NCBI GenBank assembly: GCA_035726825.1
Contig: JALNTX010000017.1
Location: 37,107 to 101,106 of the forward strand
Origin: Pseudocitrobacter sp913778145
Lineage (GTDB): Bacteria > Pseudomonadota > Gammaproteobacteria > Enterobacterales > Enterobacteriaceae
Length of the DNA: 64,000 nucleotides
Reading direction: 5' to 3'
In this document: positions 44,961 to 52,704 of the stretch, in pieces
Numbering within the stretch: the stretch's first letter is position 1
Layout of the letters: each line of letters starts with the position of its first letter
The notes under the pieces: generated by a model
Told to the model about the DNA's origin: nothing
Seen by the model: only the letters and a program-made list of their open reading frames with translations
Databases searched by the model: none
Program-made: the position numbers and the translations under genes

Positions 44961-46076
44961 ATGCCTTTACCTGACTTTCATGTTTCTGCGCCTTTTACGC
45001 TCGGCATTGAGCTGGAGCTTCAGGTCATTAACCCGCCAGGTTACGATCTTTGTCAGGACTCATCCGCCCTGATAGCCGCCGCCAGCCGCGGTGTGACGCA
45101 GGGGGAAATCAAGCATGACATCACCAACAGCATGCTGGAAGTGGCGACAGGCGTGTGTGACGATATCCACCAGGCCGCTACCCAGCTTGCTGCCATTCAA
45201 CGCGCCGTGCTGCGTGCGGCGTCAGAGCAACATGTCAAAATTTGCGGCGGCGGCACGCATCCGTTCCAGCGCTGGCAAAGTCAGGAAGTGGGCGATAACC
45301 CGCGTTACCAGCACACGCTGGAGGCTTACGGTTACCTTGCCCGCCAGGCGACGGTGTTCGGTCAACACGTGCATGTTGGCTGTACCAACGGCGACGATGC
45401 GCTGTATCTGCTGCATGGCCTTTCGCGGTACGTTCCACATCTGATTGCGCTTAGCGCCGCGTCGCCCTATCTCCAGGGTGCTGACAGCAGCTTCGCCTGC
45501 GCGCGGCTCAATATTTTTTCGGCTTTTCCCGATAACGGCCCCATGCCCTGGGCGGCGAACTGGCAGGAATTTACCCGACTGTTTCGCCAGCTCAGTTACA
45601 CCAGCATGGTCGACAGCATTAAAGATTTGCACTGGGATATTCGCCCCAGCCCACACTTTGGCACGGTGGAGGTACGCGTCATGGACACGCCGCTCACCCT
45701 CGGCCACGCGGTCAATATGGCCGGGCTTATTCAGGCGCTGGCGCACTGGTTGCTTGAAAAGCGGCCGCATAAACCCGGCCCGCAGGATTATCTGCTGTAT
45801 AAATTTAATCGCTTCCAGGCCTGCCGCTTTGGCCTACAGGGCGTGGTAACCGACGTGGCCAGCGGCGAACAACACACCATCGCCCATGAACTGGAGACGC
45901 TGCTGGAACAACTGCAACCGTACGCGGATCAACACCGTGCCGGCAGCGCACTTGAAGAACTGGCGTTGATGGTGAAACACGGAAAAAGTGAAGCCCAACG
46001 CATGCGCGAGTTTATCGCCGGCGGCGGCTCGCTGATTAGCCTGGTGCAACAACACTGCGACACCTGGGCGGCGTAA
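44961..46076 (+). CDS. ybdK: Putative glutamate-cysteine ligase 2 (YbdK, carboxylate-amine ligase)
   Basis: This 371-residue GCS2-family enzyme is collinear with E. coli YbdK: FTLGIELELQVINPPGYDL, GQHVHVG, the active-site DLHWDIRPSPHFGTVEVRVM and NRFQACR. YbdK has weak gamma-glutamylcysteine ligase activity in vitro; the natural substrate is not established. The ATG at 44961 gives the conserved MPLPDFHVS start. The C-terminal 60 residues diverge from E. coli. Confidence 0.93.
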   Translation: MPLPDFHVSAPFTLGIELELQVINPPGYDLCQDSSALIAAASRGVTQGEIKHDITNSMLEVATGVCDDIHQAATQLAAIQRAVLRAASEQHVKICGGGTHPFQRWQSQEVGDNPRYQHTLEAYGYLARQATVFGQHVHVGCTNGDDALYLLHGLSRYVPHLIALSAASPYLQGADSSFACARLNIFSAFPDNGPMPWAANWQEFTRLFRQLSYTSMVDSIKDLHWDIRPSPHFGTVEVRVMDTPLTLGHAVNMAGLIQALAHWLLEKRPHKPGPQDYLLYKFNRFQACRFGLQGVVTDVASGEQHTIAHELETLLEQLQPYADQHRAGSALEELALMVKHGKSEAQRMREFIAGGGSLISLVQQHCDTWAA

Positions 46077-46149
46077 GCACAGAAAACCTTTGCATGAGCG
46101 GGATTACGCGCTATTTTGCCCTCCCGCTCATCGCACAAGGAACGAAGAT

Positions 46150-46878
46150 ATGACGCGTCTTTGGCTGTTGCCTACCCTGCTGCTACCGTTAGCCTCTATC
46201 ACCCACGCCGCCTGCACGCTAACTGACCCGTCGCTTGAGGTGCAAAGCTATGAGGTCGATCGCCAGCAGGAAAATATCACCCTGCGCTGGAAGAAACCGG
46301 ACGGCAAAGCCTGGGGCTCGCTCTATTCGCTGCTGGCGGATATTAACGGCAATGGGCAGGTGCTGATGGCGATGAACGGCGGGATTTATGGCAAAGATTA
46401 TGCGCCGCTGGGGCTTTATATCGAGAAGGGAAAAAAACTCGCGCCGATTAATCGCGCATCTGGTGGCGGCAATTTCTTTATTCGTCCGGGCGGCGTGTTT
46501 TATCTCAAGGATCAGAAAGCGGGCATTGTGACCCTCGATGCGCTGAAAAGCACCAAAGGCATGGATTACGCGGTGCAGTCCGGGCCGATGCTGATTGAAA
46601 ACGGCACGATAAACTGGCGTCTGAAACCGTCGGCCAGTTCGCGAAAACTACGTAATGCGGTGGGGATTAACCGTCAGGGTCGCGTGGTGTTTATGCTGAG
46701 CGCTAAAGAAACCAATTTTTATGATTTCGCCTGCTACGCGCAGTCAAAACTGGATATCCAGCAGATGCTGTACCTTGATGGCACAATTTCGAAGATGTAT
46801 CAAAAGGGAAGTTCAGTGCCGTGGCAGTATCATCCGTTTGTCACGATGATTACGGTGGAGAGGAAAACGTCGTCCTGA
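46150..46878 (+). CDS. Secreted phosphodiester glycosidase (NAGPA/DUF2233) family protein
   Basis: This is a 242-residue protein with a signal peptide ending near THA|AC and a NAGPA-type domain: VLMAMNGGIYGKDYAPLGLY, the GGNFFIRPGGVFYLKD strand pair, VQSGPMLIENG and LYLDGTISKMY. Family members hydrolyse sugar phosphodiesters such as exposed N-acetylglucosamine-1-phosphodiesters, but bacterial substrates are mostly unknown. AAGGA precedes the ATG. It follows ybdK by 73 bp in the same direction and could be co-transcribed with it. Confidence 0.85.
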   Translation: MTRLWLLPTLLLPLASITHAACTLTDPSLEVQSYEVDRQQENITLRWKKPDGKAWGSLYSLLADINGNGQVLMAMNGGIYGKDYAPLGLYIEKGKKLAPINRASGGGNFFIRPGGVFYLKDQKAGIVTLDALKSTKGMDYAVQSGPMLIENGTINWRLKPSASSRKLRNAVGINRQGRVVFMLSAKETNFYDFACYAQSKLDIQQMLYLDGTISKMYQKGSSVPWQYHPFVTMITVERKTSS

Positions 46879-46881
46879 GTA

Positions 46882-46952
46882 TTGCCGGATGGCGGCTACG
46901 CCTTATCCGGCCTACAAATGAGTAGGCCCGGTAAGCGAAGCGCCACCGGGCA
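46882..46952. repeat. BIME between the glycosidase-like gene and the P-type ATPase
   Basis: The REP pair GCCGGATGGCGGC...CCTTATCCGGCC and GTAGGCCCGG...CCACCGGGC fills the gap between two converging genes. Confidence 0.85.
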
Positions 46953-46960
46953 TTTTTCCA

Positions 46961-49684
46961 TTAAGCAGCCTTGCGGAATCTCCGCGTCAGGCGCTTCTCA
47001 ATCTCGACGATGAAGAACATCACCGCACCCATCGCCAGCGTCACGAACCAGTAGCGAGCAGGCAGCGCTTCGGTGCCGAACATCATCTGCATCACCGGCA
47101 GATAGATAATTGCCAACTGCAGCAGCAACAGAACGCCCGTCACCATCCAGATACCTTTGTTCTTCAGCAGGCCACGGTTGATAGAGAAACCGTCGGTGTT
47201 ACGGCAGTTAATCATGTACATCCACTGCGCGGTCACCAGCATCTGCAACAGCACGGTGCGGACAAACTCTGCACTGTGGCCGCGCGGCGCCAGCCAGGCC
47301 TCAAGAATGAAGGCGCTGATGGCAATCATCGAGCCGACAAACGCCACGCGCCACACCGCAAACGCATCCATCACGTGCTGGCCGGTTTTACGCGGCGGGC
47401 GATTCATCACGTTACGCTCGGCGGCTTCGAACGCCAGACCGAAGGAAAGCGTCGCGGAAGTCGCCATGTTCATCCACAAAATCAGCACCGGCGTCAGCGG
47501 GATCATGTTCCCTGCCAGCAGGGCAATCACCACCAGCAGACCCTGCGCCAGGTTGGTTGGCATGATAAAGAGGATGGTTTTCTTCAGGTTGTCGTACACC
47601 CGACGCCCCTCTTTGACCGAACTGGCGATGGTCGCGAAGTTATCATCGGTCAGCACCATGTCCGCCGCCTCTTTGGTAACTTCGGTGCCTTTAATCCCCA
47701 TCGCGATGCCGACATCAGCCTGGCGCAGCGCTGGCGCGTCGTTCACGCCGTCGCCGGTCATCCCGACCACTTCGCCGTTTTTCTGCAACGCTTTCACCAG
47801 GCGCAGTTTGTGCTCCGGGCTGGTACGGGCAAAGATGTCATACTCCACCGCTGCTTTTGCCAGCTCGTCGTCATCCATGTGCTCCAGCTGGTAGCCAGTC
47901 ATTGCTTCGGTGCTGTTATGGATCCCCAGCATCTGGCCAATACTCATCGCCGTTTGCGGGTGATCGCCGGTGATCATTTTCACGCGGATCCCCGCCGTCT
48001 GGCAGGTGTGGATAGCATCTACCGCTTCCGGGCGCGGTGGATCCATCATCCCGGCGATACCAAGGAAGATAAGGCCCTGCTGGAGATCGCTGTGATCCAG
48101 CGTGGTCGCGCCGATGTTAGCGGGTTTAATCGCCGCCGCCACCATACGCAGGCCCTGACGGGCAAAGCGCTCCATCTCAGACTCCCAGTACGCGCGGTCA
48201 AACGTCGCCAGTCCACGCGCGGTCTGCTGCTGCTCACACAGCGCAAACAGGACGTCCGGCGCACCGGTGACCATCACCCACTCTTCCGCATCCAGCTTGT
48301 AGTGCGTTGCCATGTACTTGTACTGTGAATCGAACGGGATCTTCGCCATCAGCTGCGTAGTTACCGGCTCCAGCGAGGCCTTCGCCGCCAGTACCTTCAG
48401 CGCACCTTCGGTCGGCCCGCCGGTAATGCCCCAGTGGCCCAGCTCATTGCGCACCAGCTGGCTGTCGTTACAGAGATCGATTGTGCGCAGGTATTTTTCC
48501 AGCACCGTGTAAGGCTGTACTTTTACCGGCTCGTTGCTGCCCTCAAGATAGAGATTACCAACCGGCTCGTAGCTGTCGCCGTCCACGCGGTAGCAGCTAT
48601 CGGCGGTGATCACCGCTTTAACGGTCATCTCGTTCATGGTCAGGGTGCCGGTTTTATCAGAGCACACCACGGTCATCGCGCCCAGTGTCTCAACGGTTGG
48701 CAGCTTACGAATAATCGCCCGCTTACGCGCCATCGCCTGTACACCCAACGAGAGGATAATCGAGATGATCGCCGGTAACCCCTCAGGTACCGCCGCGACA
48801 GCAAGGCTAATCAGCGACAGCAGCAATTCGCCCATTGGCATATCGCGCAGCAGGACGCTGAACACGAACAGTACCGCCATCATCGCCAGAATAATGACGA
48901 AAATCGCTTTGCCGAGCTTGTCCATCTGCACCAGCAGCGGCGTGCGAAGGGTTTGAACATCAGCCATCATCTGGTTGATGCGGCCAAGCTCGGTCGCCTG
49001 TCCGGTCGCCACAACCACCCCTATACCGCCACCCGCACTCACAGTGGTACCGGAGAACAGCATATTGGTGCGATCGCCCAGCGGCAGGTCGCCGGTCAGC
49101 GCCTCGGTGTGCTTATCGACAACCGTCGACTCACCGGTAAGAATCGCCTCTTCCACGCGCAGGTTATGCGCTTCAATCAGACGCATATCCGCCGGGATAC
49201 GGTCGCCCGCACGCAGCACCACGATATCGCCAGGCACCAGATCGGTGGTCGGGATCGTGGCGTGTTTGCCGTCACGGATCACCTGTGCGTCGCTGGAGAG
49301 CATGTTGCGAATGCTTTGCAGCGATTTCTCCGCGTTGCTCTCCTGGATATAACCAATCAGCGCGTTGATTACCGTCACGCCGAGAATCACGGCGGTATCC
49401 ACCCAGTGGCCCATCACCGCCGTCATCACAGCAGCGGCCAGCAGAATGTAGATCAGGACGTCGTTGAAATGTGCGAGGAAGCGCAGCCACGCGGGCTTAC
49501 CTTTCTTTTGCGGCAGCGCATTCGGGCCAAGCTTCTGCAAGCGCTCTGCGGCCTCGGCCTGGCTCAGTCCGTCCGGCTGGGTTTGTTTTTGCTCAAGGAT
49601 TTGAGCAATGGTTTGCTGATAAGCCTGCCGGTGGGTGTTCCCCCCCGTTGGCGGCACGTTCTGCGGATTCATCATTTTAGACAC
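46961..49684 (-). CDS. P2-type cation-transporting ATPase
   Basis: The 907-residue P-type ATPase has a cation-ATPase N-terminal domain, TGES at 183-186, PEGLP in membrane span 4 (300-304), the phosphorylated Asp343 in DKTGTLT, the hinge MTGDGVNDAPAL and six C-terminal spans. PEGLP is shared by Ca2+ pumps of the SERCA/PMR1 group and related Na+/K+ exporters. Span 6 reads MNMATSATLSFGLAFE instead of the usual Ca-site NLVTDGLPA, so the ion is uncertain. The start is a GTG with AGAAGGAAA about 8 bp upstream; ATGs at codons 4 and 5 are less well placed. A 36-codon membrane peptide gene is divergent from it. Confidence 0.9.
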   Translation of the reverse strand: MSKMMNPQNVPPTGGNTHRQAYQQTIAQILEQKQTQPDGLSQAEAAERLQKLGPNALPQKKGKPAWLRFLAHFNDVLIYILLAAAVMTAVMGHWVDTAVILGVTVINALIGYIQESNAEKSLQSIRNMLSSDAQVIRDGKHATIPTTDLVPGDIVVLRAGDRIPADMRLIEAHNLRVEEAILTGESTVVDKHTEALTGDLPLGDRTNMLFSGTTVSAGGGIGVVVATGQATELGRINQMMADVQTLRTPLLVQMDKLGKAIFVIILAMMAVLFVFSVLLRDMPMGELLLSLISLAVAAVPEGLPAIISIILSLGVQAMARKRAIIRKLPTVETLGAMTVVCSDKTGTLTMNEMTVKAVITADSCYRVDGDSYEPVGNLYLEGSNEPVKVQPYTVLEKYLRTIDLCNDSQLVRNELGHWGITGGPTEGALKVLAAKASLEPVTTQLMAKIPFDSQYKYMATHYKLDAEEWVMVTGAPDVLFALCEQQQTARGLATFDRAYWESEMERFARQGLRMVAAAIKPANIGATTLDHSDLQQGLIFLGIAGMMDPPRPEAVDAIHTCQTAGIRVKMITGDHPQTAMSIGQMLGIHNSTEAMTGYQLEHMDDDELAKAAVEYDIFARTSPEHKLRLVKALQKNGEVVGMTGDGVNDAPALRQADVGIAMGIKGTEVTKEAADMVLTDDNFATIASSVKEGRRVYDNLKKTILFIMPTNLAQGLLVVIALLAGNMIPLTPVLILWMNMATSATLSFGLAFEAAERNVMNRPPRKTGQHVMDAFAVWRVAFVGSMIAISAFILEAWLAPRGHSAEFVRTVLLQMLVTAQWMYMINCRNTDGFSINRGLLKNKGIWMVTGVLLLLQLAIIYLPVMQMMFGTEALPARYWFVTLAMGAVMFFIVEIEKRLTRRFRKAA

Positions 49685-49894
49685 GATAAATTTCCTTCTA
49701 AATTCCTGTATACGGAAGGCCTGAAATCATTTCTGGCCAAGGCTAAGACGGTTTAATAATTATTAATCCTTACGGATGAAAAAATTGATCTCACGCAACA
49801 TTCGCTTTCCAACAAAATTCAAAGATGATGCCAGTTGATTTAATAATATTAATATTACAGAATGTTCTTAAACTCAAACTAAACGAGGTGAATT

Positions 49895-50005
49895 ATGTTC
49901 GGAATCTACCGCGGACGCCGCCTGGCGCTGTACATCGTCGCTGCAATCATCGTTGCAACGTTGATTGGCTATAGCACTTATACATTTGTAAAATTACTGG
50001 GTTAA
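49895..50005 (+). CDS. 36-residue single-span membrane peptide
   Basis: The small frame encodes a short basic N-terminus (MFGIYRGRR), one hydrophobic helix (about 10-33) and a LysLeuLeuGly end. GAGGTG lies 5 bp before the ATG, a very good ribosome site, and the codons match those of chromosomal genes. I do not recognise the peptide. It is divergent from the P-type ATPase gene (210-bp gap), and a role with that pump, like MgtS with MgtA, is inference. The AT-rich stretch after it up to ybdJ (50006-50183) shows no other feature. Confidence 0.6.
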   Translation: MFGIYRGRRLALYIVAAIIVATLIGYSTYTFVKLLG

Positions 50006-50183
50006 ACATGACGATTATTTACGTAAATTAGCGTTCATTTAAGCCCATAAATCTTTAATTAATTCATCTACGAATAAATACGTAGTGGCTGTTTTTTATT
50101 TTTTATAATATGTTTACTCAGAGTTATTGCGTTATGCCGCCTATTGCCGGAAAATATAGTTTTTAACTTAAGATTAACATCGA

Positions 50184-50429
50184 ATGAAACACCCGCTCGA
50201 AACCCTGATTTCTGCCGCCGGTATTCTGCTTATGGCACTGCTCTCCTGCCTGTTGCTACCGGCGCCCTCTCTCGGCTTAACGCTGGCGCAAAAACTGGTC
50301 GACACCTTCCACCTGATGGATCTCGACCAGCTCTACACCTTACTGTTCTGCCTGTGGTTCTTAGTGCTTGGCGCTGTAGAGTACTTTGTTCTGCGTTACG
50401 TCTGGCGTCGCTGGTTTGCCGTGCGCTAA
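50184..50429 (+). CDS. ybdJ: Small inner-membrane protein YbdJ (DUF1158)
   Basis: The gene encodes 81 residues with two membrane spans (about 5-30 and 48-70), collinear with E. coli YbdJ (MKHPLETL, LFCLWFLVLGAVEYFVLRYV). The function is unknown. Its 3' end overlaps the end of the converging Fes-like gene by 69 bp. Confidence 0.92.
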   Translation: MKHPLETLISAAGILLMALLSCLLLPAPSLGLTLAQKLVDTFHLMDLDQLYTLLFCLWFLVLGAVEYFVLRYVWRRWFAVR

Positions 50430-51983
50430 GCCGGTTAAATCGCGTAACCCCAGCACCAGCGCTTCACTCCATCCGGCGTAATCGTGGCCGCTGGAGGAGG
50501 CGTGAAAACTGACCGGATATCCTTTCTCACGCAGCACCTGCTCAAAGGCCAGCGTGTGGCGGTAGTTGCCGCCGCCCGGCCCGCTGCTCTCAAACTGCCC
50601 GGCCTGCAACCAGAAGCGTAATGGATAGCGCGGCGACTGCGCATATTGCCGGGCAAGCCAGTTCACCGGTTCGCCTTTCGGCGTCCACCAGTAAGAGCCC
50701 GAGAGACTCAGCACATTGCCAAACAGACGCGGATAGCGCAGCGCTACCCACGAGGAGGCCAGCCCGCCGTAGCTCGACCCGGCAAGAATCGTTTTCTGTC
50801 GCGTAAGCGCAATGCCCTGGCGTTGCAGGAACGGCACCAGTTCATGCGCCATAAAATCCGCAAAATGGGGATTAGGCGGCAGCTCTTTTCCGCGTCTTGC
50901 GTGGTCCAGGCTATCAATGAAAACAATATTAATCGGCGGCAGCAGATGGCGGGCAATCAGACCATCCAGCACGTTGGCGGTGCGATACTCATCCTGCCAG
51001 TTTTGCCCATCAAACATAAACAGCGTCCAGCGTGCGGGCTGCGCGACGCGGGGGCGATAGATTTTGATTTCGCGGCTGTTACCAAGATGGTGGCTGCTCA
51101 GCGTATGGCGCGTCAGGCTGCCGTAGCGGATCGGCTGCGCCATGCGTTGGGTGGAAAAATAGCGGGAAGCAGGCAGCGCCAGCAGGGAAAAGCGGTTCCA
51201 GCGATCGAGGTTCAATGGGCTTAGCGTCAGCGGATTAAGCGGATCCGCCTGCGCGCTGACCTGAATGGCGCGCTGTTGCTCGCGCAAACTGCCCGCCACT
51301 TTCGGCACATCCGGAGCGAGTTTGTACTGCATCAGCGTATCGGCTGGCACGATGTAACTGCGAAACCAGACGTCCGACTGCCCTAAGCGAAACAGCGCAT
51401 CATGATCGCCACCGGGCGATCCAAGCAGATAAACATTGCTGCGCGCGCCGCGCCACAGGAAGGTGACCCGTTTATGCTGCGCGTCGACGGGCTCCACCAT
51501 CGGCGTACCTTCCTGCTGGCGAGCCCGCCAGAACGCGTCAGTATTCCCGCCAGCGGCAAGTTCACGTGAGAGTTTTTGTAGCTGCGGGCTGGCGGGTGAT
51601 TGCTGTTCTTCCACCGCCAGCGCGTGAGTTTCATTGATTTGCCACTGGAAATGCCAGGCCGCGCCGGCTTCGCCGTGTAATACCAGTGAAGAGGCCTGAT
51701 TAACAGGCAGAGAAAACAGCAACATATGCTGCCCATCTGCCGGGCCACCGGAAACCAGCGTGCGGATAGCCCGATTTTGCTCATCCAGCAATCGGGCATC
51801 GGTCACGCCCGATAAGCGCGCCGAGACATAATTCTCCCCCAGTGTCGGCAGAGTAAAACAAACCTCGCCGCTGGCATCAAACTTGCCCTTCTGCTCGCCC
51901 CGGTTGGGCGAGGTTTCGCACTCCATCGCCGAGGCAGGCAGCGCCGTCAGCCCAATCAGTAATCCACTCAACGCCAGTTTCAT
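50361..51983 (-). CDS. Exported Fes-like siderophore esterase (periplasmic enterobactin esterase paralogue)
   Basis: This 540-residue protein has a signal peptide (MKLALSGLLIGLTALPASA), an extra N-terminal beta domain (about 20-150), a Fes N-terminal-like domain (about 155-270, VTFLWRGARSNVYLLG) and an esterase D-like alpha/beta-hydrolase domain. The hydrolase domain has the nucleophile in LAGSSYGGLASSW and His in SSGHDYAGW. Export distinguishes it from the cytoplasmic Fes at 36 kb. Periplasmic esterases such as IroE and PfeE linearise enterobactin-type siderophores outside the cytoplasm. A Fur-like box lies 41-59 bp upstream. The ATG at 51983 gives the signal peptide. The C-terminus runs 69 bp into the opposite strand of ybdJ. 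Confidence 0.85.
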   Translation of the reverse strand: MKLALSGLLIGLTALPASAMECETSPNRGEQKGKFDASGEVCFTLPTLGENYVSARLSGVTDARLLDEQNRAIRTLVSGGPADGQHMLLFSLPVNQASSLVLHGEAGAAWHFQWQINETHALAVEEQQSPASPQLQKLSRELAAGGNTDAFWRARQQEGTPMVEPVDAQHKRVTFLWRGARSNVYLLGSPGGDHDALFRLGQSDVWFRSYIVPADTLMQYKLAPDVPKVAGSLREQQRAIQVSAQADPLNPLTLSPLNLDRWNRFSLLALPASRYFSTQRMAQPIRYGSLTRHTLSSHHLGNSREIKIYRPRVAQPARWTLFMFDGQNWQDEYRTANVLDGLIARHLLPPINIVFIDSLDHARRGKELPPNPHFADFMAHELVPFLQRQGIALTRQKTILAGSSYGGLASSWVALRYPRLFGNVLSLSGSYWWTPKGEPVNWLARQYAQSPRYPLRFWLQAGQFESSGPGGGNYRHTLAFEQVLREKGYPVSFHASSSGHDYAGWSEALVLGLRDLTGLAHGKPATPDVTQNKVLYSAKH

Positions 51984-52023
51984 CGAACACACATTCCCGT
52001 TAAAATTTGTTAACAACGCTAAT

Positions 52024-52042
52024 GCAAATGGGAATTGTTTTC
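52024..52042 (-). promoter_or_regulatory. Candidate Fur box of the exported Fes-like gene
   Basis: GCAAATGGGAATTGTTTTC agrees with the 19-bp iron box at about 12 positions and has the AATGnGAATT core, 41-59 bp before the start codon. Confidence 0.55.
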
Positions 52043-52077
52043 AATAGATGAGATGGGGCTGGGTGACCGTTGCCTCT

Positions 52078-52300
52078 CCCCTCACCCCGGCCCTCTCCCG
52101 CAGGGAGAGGGAGAAAACCGTACATACCTCACCACTGGCACAATCGGTTCCATCTCCCGCAGGGAGAGGGAGAAAACCGCACATACCTCACCACTGGCAC
52201 CATCGGTCCCCTCTCCCTGTGGGAGAGGGAGAAAACCGTACATACCTCACCACTGGCACCATCGGTCCCCTCTCCCTGTGGGAGAGGGTTAGGGTGAGGG
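52078..52300. repeat. Tandem expansion of the CCCTCACCC-flanked palindromic repeat (59-bp unit)
   Basis: Four copies of the inner palindrome (CTCTCCC-N4/5-GGGAGAG) occur at exactly 59-bp spacing. The three spacers are nearly identical (GAGAAAACCGTACATACCTC then ACCACTGGCA...). The outer arms CCCCTCACCCC and TTAGGGTGAGGG close the array. It ends 23 bp beyond the ramA stop codon. Confidence 0.9.
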
Positions 52301-52322
52301 GGAAAAAGGCCGCACCTCACCC

Positions 52323-52667
52323 CTAATGCATCTGGCTACAATAATTCTCCCGACGATACGCCCCCGGCGACTGGTTAAACGTGCGGGTGAAAACGCGGGT
52401 AAATGTCTGCTGCGAATCAAAGCCATATTTCAGACAAATATCATACACGCGCTGATTGGTCGTACGCAGTTCCTGCGCCGCCAGGCTGAGTTTGCGCTGG
52501 CGAATATAGCGCCCCAGACTCTCGCCTTTGTACTGCAAAAAGAGCCGTTGCAGGTGCCATTTTGAGTAACCCGCGTGACGTGCGATATCGTCAATGCGAA
52601 GCGGTTGGTGCAGGTTGTCATCGATCCACTCAACGATAGTGTCGATAACCTGAGCGGAAATAGTCAT
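52323..52667 (-). CDS. ramA: AraC-family multidrug-resistance activator RamA
   Basis: The gene encodes a 114-residue protein made of two HTH motifs, without the AraC ligand domain, as in MarA and SoxS. It matches RamA closely (AHHAGYSKWHLQR-type first recognition helix, VYDICLKYGFDSQQTFTRVF second). RamA activates acrAB, tolC and related genes and lowers porin levels; overproduction gives multidrug resistance. AAGGAGAGGGAAGC precedes the ATG. It is downstream of romA by 37 bp. Confidence 0.96.
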   Translation of the reverse strand: MTISAQVIDTIVEWIDDNLHQPLRIDDIARHAGYSKWHLQRLFLQYKGESLGRYIRQRKLSLAAQELRTTNQRVYDICLKYGFDSQQTFTRVFTRTFNQSPGAYRRENYCSQMH

Positions 52668-52704
52668 GCTTCCCTCTCCTTCTTTTTTTTATTACTGCTG
52701 GTGA

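Noticed and set aside
47276..48328. 350-codon open frame antisense to the P-type ATPase
   Set aside because: It lies wholly within a well-supported gene and has an Arg/His/Gln-rich artefact composition.
52078..52300. Possible CRISPR array
   Set aside because: The spacers are near-identical to one another, the unit is a dispersed intergenic palindrome found elsewhere in the window, and no cas genes are nearby.
52035..52326. Three overlapping open frames of 75-92 codons in the tandem repeat near ramA
   Set aside because: All three forward frames are open only because the repeat is GC-rich. The 59-bp period shifts frame at each unit, and no ribosome site is present.
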